Positions 26,387 through 33,902 of a stretch of 52,439 nt of DNA are shown here, piece after piece. The position numbers and the translations under genes were made by a program. The notes under the pieces were generated by a model that saw nothing but the letters and a program-made list of their open reading frames with translations, did not search any database and had not been told where the DNA came from. Source of the stretch: an uncultured Clostridia bacterium (GTDB taxonomy: Bacteria; Bacillota; Clostridia; Oscillospirales; CAG-272); NCBI GenBank assembly GCA_944381085.1, contig CALWJX010000092.1, positions 1 to 52,439 on the forward strand, in the 5' to 3' direction. Each line of letters begins with the position of its first letter. The stretch's first letter is position 1.

Positions 26387-28092
26387 AAGCCCCGTATTAT
26401 AAACCTCTCTCAAGAGTTCCATCGGGCACTACTCGCGGTGGATACGCTAATTATATTGCTACTCGTGAAGGTGTGGAGATACTTCCTCGTGGTGGTATGG
26501 TCGGTTATGTTGGAGAGCGTCGTGGCTCAAACGGTCTCTTTTCTGACGATGGTGATCCTGTTATTCTCTCGCAGATCACGAAGGAAATGGACGAGCATGA
26601 GGGGAATATCTGGGGCTTGATATTCTCTTTGACGCGAGAAGATGCCGAAAGGCTTGGCTACAATCAGGCAAGCCAATGGGTATCTCTTCTGCGCTCTCAT
26701 CGCAACGATATCGCTCGTGAGATGCATATTGCTCCAAAAAATCTTCGATGGTATGCGGCGTATCATAACTCAGAAGGTCATCCTCACGTGCATGTACTCG
26801 TCTGGTCAACCGATCCACATGAGCCGTACCTCTCGACCGTTGGTATTCATAATATCAAGCAGACCTTCGCTGCCGATATCTTTCGCCAGGATAACATCTC
26901 GAACTACAAGAAGCAGACTCGGGCTCGTGACGAATTGAAAGCACAATTCCGCATCCGAATTGCTGAGATCAACAAGGAGAATCAAAGCGGTGCTTTCTCT
27001 GTTTCGGCAGATCTCGTCTACAAACTCGAAGAGCTTTCGGCCGCACTTGATAATCATAAAGGCAAAAAAGTTTACGGTTATCTCTCAAAGAAAAACAAAG
27101 ATCTGGTGGATGAGATCGTGAAAATGGTTGCCCGGGATAAGAAGATAGCCGAGCTCTATGACCTTTGGTATAAGCTTCAATGTGAAAATTATCGTAACTA
27201 TACCGATCAGATGCCAAAAAAGATACCGCTGGAAACAAATAAAGAATTCAAATCTTTGCGGAACTTTGTGGTGAAGTCTGCGTCCGAAATGCTTACGGAT
27301 ATTCCCGAACCGAGTGAGTTTGATGACGATTATATCTGGCACAGAAAGTACGGTGACAACGAAACTGTTCTGCGGTTCAAGGCAGAGGACGGTAACGCTC
27401 ACGCGCAGTATCTCTATGCCCGTAGACTTCTCGAGGATGACGATCCCGAAGAAGCTGAGCACTGGCTGAAGCAATCTGCATCCAAGGGAAATCATCTTGC
27501 TATGTATATGCTTTATAAATGCTATCGAGACGGCAAGATAGAGGATCGTGAGGGTGAGAAAATGAAATATCTGCTCATGGCTGTGGACAAGGAATACGGC
27601 TTTGCCGAGTATGAATACTCAAAGATCCTTGCGAAAACGAAGTCGGTAATGGCACTTGAATATATGCGTCAAGCCTCGCGCCATGGCTGTCCAATGGCTG
27701 AATACGCCATCGGTAAATACTTCCTTGAGCGAGGTGGGACAGAAGACGCACTCCCATATTTAGAGAGCGCTGCGAGCAAATATTCGTGGGCGAGGTCCTA
27801 TCTTGGACTCCTATATTTCTATAAGCTTGATGATAAGGAGAAAGGCATGGAGTATCTTTGCATGGCAGCAGAACAGAACTTTGATCCGGCAAGATCCGCT
27901 ATCAGGAACATTCATAACGGCTACAACGCAAAGATCGTGACAGGCGTATTCAATCTTTTCTATTACGCTGGCCGAATTATTGACGAGGATTCTGAAGATA
28001 TGTATCCGCATCCTGCATTTGCTGATGTGGACATGCGAGCCAAGAAGGAAGACAGAGCGAAGCGTATGGGCATCACGATGAGCGGTATGTAA
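26368..28092 (+). CDS. MobP-type relaxase with C-terminal Sel1-like repeats
   Basis: This is a 574-residue protein. The N-terminal relaxase domain begins ILKAPYYKP and carries GGYANYIATREGVE. The histidine triad HPHVHV lies near residue 136, with Tyr candidates before it. Residues about 340-540 hold repeated AQYLYARRLL, AEYEYSKIL and AEYAIGKYF segments typical of Sel1/TPR-like repeats, which are unusual on relaxases and may bind a coupling protein. It nicks oriT for conjugative mobilization. No mating-pair genes are present, so the element is mobilizable, not self-transmissible. Confidence 0.85.
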   Translation: MARLILKAPYYKPLSRVPSGTTRGGYANYIATREGVEILPRGGMVGYVGERRGSNGLFSDDGDPVILSQITKEMDEHEGNIWGLIFSLTREDAERLGYNQASQWVSLLRSHRNDIAREMHIAPKNLRWYAAYHNSEGHPHVHVLVWSTDPHEPYLSTVGIHNIKQTFAADIFRQDNISNYKKQTRARDELKAQFRIRIAEINKENQSGAFSVSADLVYKLEELSAALDNHKGKKVYGYLSKKNKDLVDEIVKMVARDKKIAELYDLWYKLQCENYRNYTDQMPKKIPLETNKEFKSLRNFVVKSASEMLTDIPEPSEFDDDYIWHRKYGDNETVLRFKAEDGNAHAQYLYARRLLEDDDPEEAEHWLKQSASKGNHLAMYMLYKCYRDGKIEDREGEKMKYLLMAVDKEYGFAEYEYSKILAKTKSVMALEYMRQASRHGCPMAEYAIGKYFLERGGTEDALPYLESAASKYSWARSYLGLLYFYKLDDKEKGMEYLCMAAEQNFDPARSAIRNIHNGYNAKIVTGVFNLFYYAGRIIDEDSEDMYPHPAFADVDMRAKKEDRAKRMGITMSGM

Positions 28093-28126
28093 TTGATAAC
28101 AAATTGATAAATCTTCTGCTTTGGTC

Positions 28127-28155
28127 TGGATATGTCGGATTCTTTGTGGTATTGT
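28127..28155 (+). promoter_or_regulatory. Recurrent promoter, copy 2 (integrase)
   Basis: TGGATA at 28127-28132, 17 bases, TATTGT at 28150-28155, within TTGGTCTGGA...TTTGTGGTATT shared with copies at 20645 and 45864. It drives the integrase pair. Confidence 0.6.
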
Positions 28156-28188
28156 TTGTGTTGAAAAACAGAGAAAGGAGAGTGCTAT

Positions 28189-29385
28189 ATGGCAAAAAGA
28201 CGTCCCAATGGTGACGGACTCGTTCGAAAAAGAGAAGACGGTAGATGGGAAGGGCGCATTGTGGCAGGTCATAAAAAAGATGGCAGCCCGATATATCGCG
28301 CGGTGTTTGCCGAGAAGCAGAGCGAGCTCATGCCCAAGCTTCATCAGCTGAAAGAGCAGTACGCAGGGGTGGAACTGACCGAAGACAGCTCCATCACCCT
28401 CGGCGAATGGCTCGAGCGCTGGATGGAAGAATACAAGAAGCCACTCCTGCGCCAGAGCACATACACGGGATATAGCACCGATATCCGCAATCATATCCTC
28501 CCACATCTCGGATCAAAAAAGCTCACGCAGCTGAAGACATCAGATCTGCAAAAGCTCTACAATCGCCTGTTGGAATCGGGTCGCATGAAGGATAACGGAA
28601 AAGGAAATGGTCTTGCTCCTGCTACGGTACGAGGCATCCACGTGATATTGCGTGAAGCCCTTGAGAGCGCAGTGCGAGAAGGACTCATCCCGGAAAATCC
28701 TGCGGATGGTACTTCACCACCGAAGATCCATCGTAAGGAGAAGCAGGTGCTGACCAAGGATCAGCTTGAAACCTTCATGAAGCTGATCGAAAATGATGAG
28801 GCATGGTATGATTTCTTCTATACCGAGATCCTCACAGGCATGCGAGCAGGTGAAATATGTGGCGTGCGAGGGGAGGACTTCGATGAAGGTGACCGAACGC
28901 TTCGTGTAGTTCGCTCGGTGGATTTCGTGCATAAGGAACTCGTCATCGGCGAGACCAAGACCGAGGATGGTAAGCGAACTATTTACTTGCCCGACAGTTT
29001 GTGGCGGCTTCTTGCGGAACGGAAAAAGAAGTCCTTCAGCGAATGGATCTTCCCGAATCTCCTCAAACCGGAGCTTCCCTTGGATCCGAGCAAAGCCTAT
29101 CGTCAACTCAAGGTAATCCTCAAAAAGGGTGACCTACCCGACATTCGCTTGCACGACCTGCGTCATACGTTTACGTCACATGCTGCGAATTCGGGTATTG
29201 CTCCCAAGACCTTGTCTGAGATCGTTGGACACAGTAAGGCGAGCTTCACGCTGGACCACTACGCGCACGTGACGAGCGATATGCAGAAGAATGCGGCGAA
29301 TATCGTTACAAATTATATCACTGACATCCTCGGAAAGGAGTTGAAGCCATGGCAAAGCGCAGAAAAGCAGGCGAAGGAACATTAA
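28189..29385 (+). CDS. Tyrosine recombinase / phage-type integrase 1
   Basis: This is a 398-residue protein with ATG behind AGAAAGGAGAGTGCTAT. The N-terminal arm-binding AP2-like module (KREDGRWEGRIVAGHKKDG) is followed by a SAM-like core-binding domain and the catalytic domain. Catalytic Arg is in ILTGMRAGEI (about 220), His/Arg in LHDLRHTFTSHA (about 323), His in IVGHSK and Tyr in DHYAHVT (about 359). Complete. It overlaps the second recombinase by 37 bp. One or both act at the tRNA-Pro att core. Confidence 0.92.
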   Translation: MAKRRPNGDGLVRKREDGRWEGRIVAGHKKDGSPIYRAVFAEKQSELMPKLHQLKEQYAGVELTEDSSITLGEWLERWMEEYKKPLLRQSTYTGYSTDIRNHILPHLGSKKLTQLKTSDLQKLYNRLLESGRMKDNGKGNGLAPATVRGIHVILREALESAVREGLIPENPADGTSPPKIHRKEKQVLTKDQLETFMKLIENDEAWYDFFYTEILTGMRAGEICGVRGEDFDEGDRTLRVVRSVDFVHKELVIGETKTEDGKRTIYLPDSLWRLLAERKKKSFSEWIFPNLLKPELPLDPSKAYRQLKVILKKGDLPDIRLHDLRHTFTSHAANSGIAPKTLSEIVGHSKASFTLDHYAHVTSDMQKNAANIVTNYITDILGKELKPWQSAEKQAKEH

Positions 29386-30794
29386 CCAAGCGCAAGGATG
29401 GTCGTTGGGAAGCTCGCGTCGTAGTCAGCTACGATGACAAGGGTATGCCCAAGACCAAAAATGTGACTGCCGTATCAAAGGCAAAATGCCTTGAAAAGCT
29501 CGAAAAACTCAAAGCGGAGTTGGGGGCGGTCACAAAGAAAACCACACCCATCATGTCCTTTGGCGAGTGGATGGACTTCTGGTATCAGACCTACTGTAAA
29601 AACACGTTGAAAGAATCTACCCAAGCCACTTATGAGCAACGCATCTACAAGCAGATCATTCCCAAGCTCGGACATATCCCGCTGAACCAACTTAATGCAG
29701 GTACGCTTGAAAAGTTCTATGCCCAGCTCAAGTCGAACGGCAGGCTTGTCAGGCGAGATATCTACGGCCCCGGGCTTGCCAACTCGGTTATTCGAAGCAT
29801 CCACGCGCACTGCAGAGCAGCACTTGAAAAGGCTGTGGCGGAAAAACTTATTCGTCAGAATCCTGCTATCGGATGCAAGTTGCCGCCCAAGAAAACACCC
29901 GAAGTCAAGATACTCACGCCCGAAGCGATGCAAAAGCTCCTGTATCAAGCCCAGATCGAGGACTTCTACGAGATGTTCATGCTCGACCTTGCCACAGGCT
30001 TGCGCCGTGGTGAGATAGTTGGTCTGCAATGGAAGGACATAGACTTTGAAACCGGAGAACTCTCGGTCACAAGGCAGGTACGATATGTGAAGGGCGAATT
30101 AAAGATCGAGCCACCCAAGACCAAGGCCTCGGAACGAAGCATCATCCTCTCTCCGCCTGTACTCGAAATGCTCATGGAGTATAGGAAGACGGTGGATTCG
30201 ATATGGCTGTTCCCATCGCCCGTGAAGAAAGAGGACGTGCCGAGAGACCCATCTGCATGCAGAAAGGCACTCGCCAGGATCCTCAAACGAGCCGAGTGCG
30301 AGCACGTGCCGTTCCACGCCATGCGCCATACCTTCGCATCCAACGCATTCCACTACGGCATGGACGTTAAGACCTTAGCGAGCACGATAGGGCACGAAAG
30401 TGTGGAAACAACTTTGAACGTATATGCCCACAGCTCCGAGCAGATGAAGCGCGATGCCGCCAAAAAGATCGACGAAGCCATTGGCACAGTTCTCGGCGCG
30501 GATGTGACCGCTTCCGACGCCTCCTGTGGCGATGAAAACGGTGAAGGGCAAGAACCAACGAATGACGCGGACAAGCCTAAAATGGTGGAATTTAAGCCCT
30601 ACCAGCCCAAGTATCGCAAGCGTGGAACGGGATCTGTCCACCAAGTCAGCAAGAACGTGTGGGAAGGACGGTATTCGCCGATCATCAACGGCAAACGCAT
30701 AACACGCAACATCTATGCCGGCAGCATCGAAGAATGTGAGGAAAAACTTGCACGGATGATAGCGGAGATGAAAGAGGAATATGGGATAGCGTAG
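29349..30794 (+). CDS. Tyrosine recombinase / integrase 2 with extra C-terminal DNA-binding module
   Basis: This is a 481-residue protein with ATG at 29349, inside the end of integrase 1. It starts with an AP2-like arm module (RKDGRWEARVVVSYDDKG). The catalytic set is Arg in LATGLRRGEI (about 219), FHAMRHTFAS (about 324), IGHES and Tyr in NVYAHSS (about 359). Unusually, about residues 425-481 carry a second arm-like module (GTGSVHQVSKNVWEGRYSP, then NGKRITRNIYAGS). That tail survives alone in the chimeric gene at 48685, so element 2 once had this recombinase. Confidence 0.9.
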   Translation: MAKRRKAGEGTLTKRKDGRWEARVVVSYDDKGMPKTKNVTAVSKAKCLEKLEKLKAELGAVTKKTTPIMSFGEWMDFWYQTYCKNTLKESTQATYEQRIYKQIIPKLGHIPLNQLNAGTLEKFYAQLKSNGRLVRRDIYGPGLANSVIRSIHAHCRAALEKAVAEKLIRQNPAIGCKLPPKKTPEVKILTPEAMQKLLYQAQIEDFYEMFMLDLATGLRRGEIVGLQWKDIDFETGELSVTRQVRYVKGELKIEPPKTKASERSIILSPPVLEMLMEYRKTVDSIWLFPSPVKKEDVPRDPSACRKALARILKRAECEHVPFHAMRHTFASNAFHYGMDVKTLASTIGHESVETTLNVYAHSSEQMKRDAAKKIDEAIGTVLGADVTASDASCGDENGEGQEPTNDADKPKMVEFKPYQPKYRKRGTGSVHQVSKNVWEGRYSPIINGKRITRNIYAGSIEECEEKLARMIAEMKEEYGIA

Positions 30795-30827
30795 AAATCA
30801 AAAATTGATATGCAGTAAGCAAAGAAA

Positions 30828-30859
30828 AAAGGGTTGAGTTGTTTGAAACTCAGCCCTTT
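30828..30859. terminator. Terminator between convergent integrase 2 and HNH genes
   Basis: A 13-bp stem AAAGGGTTGAGTT/AACTCAGCCCTTT with one T-G pair. A-rich before and T-bearing after, so it can serve both strands. A CAAAGAAAA motif copy (30812-30831) runs into its left arm. Confidence 0.75.
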
Positions 30860-30875
30860 GGTAATGTAGAATGAG

Positions 30876-31187
30876 TTAATCTCGGATTATGTCGTATTCG
30901 GATCTGCTACCTCGAACTCGCCTTGCATGAAATCTTTGACCGTTAGTTTTCCAATGAGGAAAACTGTCGCCTTTTTCTGCATTGGTATCACGATGGCAAA
31001 TAACCAAATTTTCAAGGATATCTAATCCGCCTTCTGAGAGCGGCCGAATATGATCAAGAGTCGGATGAAATCTGCTGTTAGGATCTCCGCATGCGGACTT
31101 TTTCATCAGACGGCCTGCATAGTCGTATGCTTCGGTGGCATTTCCGAAAAATTCATTCCACACTTTGAGAGTGTGGTGTTTTGACAT
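30876..31187 (-). CDS. HNH endonuclease-like protein
   Basis: This 103-residue protein is started at the ATG at 31187 behind GGAGGTACTCAAA. The HNH core is seen as LDHIRPLSEGG...NLVICHRDTNAEKGD. Small free-standing HNH proteins cut DNA non-specifically or act in defence or packaging; nothing here decides the role. It has its own strong site and is separated from the upstream XRE gene by a terminator. Confidence 0.8.
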   Translation of the reverse strand: MSKHHTLKVWNEFFGNATEAYDYAGRLMKKSACGDPNSRFHPTLDHIRPLSEGGLDILENLVICHRDTNAEKGDSFPHWKTNGQRFHARRVRGSRSEYDIIRD

Positions 31188-31262
31188 TTTGAGTACCTCC
31201 TTTCTAAAATATATTATTGCACATTTTAAAAAGGAAAACAATGAACCATGTGGTTCAAAAAA

Positions 31263-31295
31263 CAGAGGACATCCACTAAAAAGGGATGTCCTCTG
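31263..31295 (-). terminator. Terminator of the minus-strand XRE gene
   Basis: A perfect 12-bp stem CAGAGGACATCC/GGATGTCCTCTG followed on the minus strand by six T. It overlaps the last codons of the XRE gene. Confidence 0.88.
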
Positions 31296-31491
31296 CGTTC
31301 ACTCCTGTGATTCTTAAAAGTTTCAACAGGGTAGTTTGTTTGGGTTTTCTTTGTCCGTTACAATAATAATCAACGGCTCTAGGCGATACATTTAACGATT
31401 CTGCGACCGCTTCGTGTGTCAAGCCTGAGTTACAGATGATAGTATGGATGAATAAACCCAAATCGGGATCCAAAGATCTTTTGGCTTCCAT
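31276..31491 (-). CDS. Small XRE-family regulator beside HEPN gene
   Basis: This 71-residue protein is mostly one HTH (SGLTHEAVAESLNVSPRAVDYYCNGQRKP). It has a GAGGTTGATAAC region before the ATG at 31491. It follows the HEPN gene on the same strand after 64 bases and may be its repressor or antitoxin. Inference. Confidence 0.72.
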   Translation of the reverse strand: MEAKRSLDPDLGLFIHTIICNSGLTHEAVAESLNVSPRAVDYYCNGQRKPKQTTLLKLLRITGVNAEDIPF

Positions 31492-31555
31492 GTTATCAAC
31501 CTCCTTACTTCAGCCGTTGCTTACATATAGAGGTTTTTAACACCGATATTATACC

Positions 31556-32689
31556 TTATTTTTCTTCAATTGTCAATATACCGGCTTGCAACATGTCGAG
31601 AATTGTAGGAAGCATATCTAAAAAGTGTTCATAAAGATCTTCCAAATTGCAGATGTGGTCTGCTATAATTCTCAAATTGATATATAGAAGAAGGAGCTTG
31701 ATATTATCATGCATGGTTATATCGAGCTTATCGCTCTGATAATCGCCGTGAATTACGCTGTTTCTATTAACAATGCCGTCGAAAAGGTCACTTTTAGTAA
31801 TTTTTTCGTAGTATGCATTAATTTTCTCCCATGCGTGTAATTCCCAATCCAATTTAAAATCATGAATCAAGCTTTCAATTTTTTTGGCTCTCTGAAGTCC
31901 TTTTTTAAGATTCCGTTTCTTCTCCCAAAATCCTTCAAAAGCATTGGCACATTTTTTGTGTTCGCTTTCTATCAAAGCGAACCAATTTCTAGCAGCAGAA
32001 CGATGGAAATTATTATTCATTAGCTCTACAGAAATATAAATATCTTCTTGCTTTCGTTTCATGGATTCGCCTACATCAGGCATCATAAATAAGGCTAATA
32101 AGAGAGTTTTTGCCGACATGCAATTATCAAACGAAAGAGAATCTATTACAAAGTTATCATCATATCCTTCCAACAAGGGGAAATCGGGAGTTTCCAAGTG
32201 ATAAAGGAATATTCCATTGTCAGCAAGAGTGTCCATTTTTGATACATATTCCTCGGTAAAGAGAGTTTTTCTGTCGGTATCTATTCGCTCGTGTAACTTG
32301 ACTAAGGCATCGAAATACTCAAAGGATGCTCGCGAAAGTTCGTTGAGTAGTTTCGAAGATTCCTCGAATTCCGAAAACTCTTTCATTTTTTGAGTAATGT
32401 ATTGGTAAGTATCCGTTTGATTGTGTGCAGCGCTTAGTAATTCCTTAGTTGCCTCCATTCGAATTTCTGTATCTGGAAGCATGTCGGATATATCAGGATA
32501 TTGAGCGAATATTTTTTTGCAGCCTTCTTGAATCAAGTCATTATACTTATCTAAGATTTCATCTCTATATTCTTGCTTTTGGACACAAATATCGTGCAAG
32601 CGCCCTTGGCATTCTATAGCTGATATCATTTCAGGCGTAAATAATTCTCGTTGCTTAGCCAGTAGTTCCAAATATTCTTTAAGAGTCAC
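31556..32689 (-). CDS. HEPN-like protein, putative RNase effector
   Basis: This is a 377-residue protein with a GTG start at 32689 behind GGAGGTGTAAT. It is almost wholly helical. Near residues 305-313 it carries RNSVIHGDY, the R-x4-H motif of HEPN ribonucleases. Paired with a small XRE protein at the end of a defence-rich element it could be a toxin or abortive-infection effector. I do not recognise the N-terminal 250 residues. HEPN assignment rests on one motif and the helical character. Confidence 0.55.
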   Translation of the reverse strand: MTLKEYLELLAKQRELFTPEMISAIECQGRLHDICVQKQEYRDEILDKYNDLIQEGCKKIFAQYPDISDMLPDTEIRMEATKELLSAAHNQTDTYQYITQKMKEFSEFEESSKLLNELSRASFEYFDALVKLHERIDTDRKTLFTEEYVSKMDTLADNGIFLYHLETPDFPLLEGYDDNFVIDSLSFDNCMSAKTLLLALFMMPDVGESMKRKQEDIYISVELMNNNFHRSAARNWFALIESEHKKCANAFEGFWEKKRNLKKGLQRAKKIESLIHDFKLDWELHAWEKINAYYEKITKSDLFDGIVNRNSVIHGDYQSDKLDITMHDNIKLLLLYINLRIIADHICNLEDLYEHFLDMLPTILDMLQAGILTIEEK

Positions 32690-32954
32690 ATTACACCTCC
32701 GCTATACTATAATATATAATATTTTACCTCAATTTTGGCAATGTGTCAATGATAAAAAGATACATCAAATGTCGTAAAATCAGCCCAAAATCTCCGCAAG
32801 TGGTCAAACATGTGGTCAAAGGCGAAAAGTGGGCTTGTTCAACCCCTGAAACAGGGAAGAACAAGCCCGTTGCGTATATCACGAAAACGCGAGATTTCAA
32901 GAGGTTTTGCGAGGAAATAAAAGAAAAATCGGGACTCTTACGAATCCCGATTTT
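32690..32954. other. Non-coding right end of element 1
   Basis: Holds a TGGTC pair (32801-32805 and 32813-32817), a 10-bp hairpin GGGCTTGTTC/GAACAAGCCC (32831-32868) with a conserved ACCC...AACAGGGAAGA loop, and an 11-bp terminator stem (32924-32955) that touches the att core. The right end of element 2 has the same layout. Confidence 0.7.
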
Positions 32955-32955
32955 T
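32924..32955 (+). terminator. Terminator abutting the middle att core
   Basis: Stem AAAAATCGGGA/TCCCGATTTTT, ending in a T run at the first base of the att core. Equivalent to 52172-52203. Confidence 0.8.
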
Positions 32956-33001
32956 GGTCTGAGTGACAAGACTTGAACTTGCGGCCTCTACCACCCCAAG
33001 G
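32955..33001. repeat. att core copy 2 (junction of elements 1 and 2)
   Basis: Identical to the 47-bp copies at 88-134 and 52203-52249. It marks the boundary of the two tandem elements. Confidence 0.93.
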
Positions 33002-33585
33002 GCGACTTGAACTTTTTTCTGGTCATTTTATCTTTTTTCAGACATTTCCGCTACGGCAAAAATGACCTTTCGCGCTCTCGTGGCATCTTGTCTCCGGGTG
33101 CTCCAGTCGTGTCTATGGTCGTGTATGTGGTCGTAAAAGTCCGCTCCCAAATCGATGGCTTCGGCATCATAGGGAGCGGATGATTTTTTATAGTAATAAG
33201 TGGTCAACCGATGTGGTCGCTCTTGCAGCTTCAGCTCATTGAGGTCGTTGTATTGTACCTCTTCTTCAACCATTTGTCAAGAGTGTTTGCGATTAAAATT
33301 TGCACCGCAATAGACAAAGAAAAAGCTCGGTGCAATCATATCCAACATGTGCGTGCAGATGCATTGGTACATACATGATGGATATGAGCGGAACTATGCT
33401 GAATTTTCAGTTCCAATGCCGTCAATAGCCAAGATTTGATACGCAGTAAGCAAAGAAAAGGCTTTTGTTGGCGTGATCATATCCATGTGTGCAAATATGT
33501 TAGCACATTTGTCGGTAATCATTTTTTGCGAATTAGTTCGATGATGAAAAAGCTAAAATAAATTTAGATAAACCTCGATTCGGAC
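33002..33585. other. Non-coding left end of element 2
   Basis: Close homologue of 135-715. It contains TGGTC pairs (33116-33120 with 33128-33132; 33201-33205 with 33214-33218), a terminator hairpin (33141-33189), and the duplicated ~55-bp unit (about 33307-33364 and 33443-33500). No gene seen. Confidence 0.75.
33141..33189 (+). terminator. Intrinsic terminator in left end of element 2
   Basis: Stem CCGCTCCC/GGGAGCGG followed by TGA and six T; homologous to 274-321. Confidence 0.6.
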
Positions 33586-33614
33586 TTGATAAATGGCGAA
33601 TTTTGTGATATAAT
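33586..33614 (+). promoter_or_regulatory. Promoter of xre-2
   Basis: TTGATA at 33586-33591, 17 bases, TATAAT at 33609-33614; 50 bases before the xre start. Confidence 0.75.
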
Positions 33615-33664
33615 AGAAGCTGTATAATAATAACCTCGACCCATGGTCGTGGAAGGAGTAAAAA

Positions 33665-33874
33665 ATGGCAGTCAGCTATAAGAAATTATGGAAGATCCTT
33701 ATAGACAAAGATATGAAGAAGAAAGATCTCGCTAAGCTTGCAGATGTCAGCACTTATACTATCACCAAGATGAGTAAAGGCGAGAACGTAACTACCGACA
33801 CGCTCGGTAAGATATGCAAGGTTCTCGAGTGTAATGTTGAAGATATAATGGAATTTATTCCTGACAACAAATAA
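33665..33874 (+). CDS. XRE-family small transcriptional regulator (element 2)
   Basis: This 69-residue Cro/CI-type HTH protein (VSYKKLWKILIDKDMKKKDLAKLADVS) is an orthologue of the protein at 780. The start is ATG behind GGAAGGAGTAAAAA. It is the first gene after the element end and is followed after 28 bases by the defence genes, so it probably sets expression of the Wadjet cassette. Confidence 0.9.
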   Translation: MAVSYKKLWKILIDKDMKKKDLAKLADVSTYTITKMSKGENVTTDTLGKICKVLECNVEDIMEFIPDNK

Positions 33875-33902
33875 GGATAATCTTTGAAAGGAGGTAGCAC
33901 GT

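Noticed and set aside
32743..32976. ORF running from element 1 right end into the att core
   Set aside because: It crosses two hairpins and the recombination site; no proper start site and no counterpart at the other right end.
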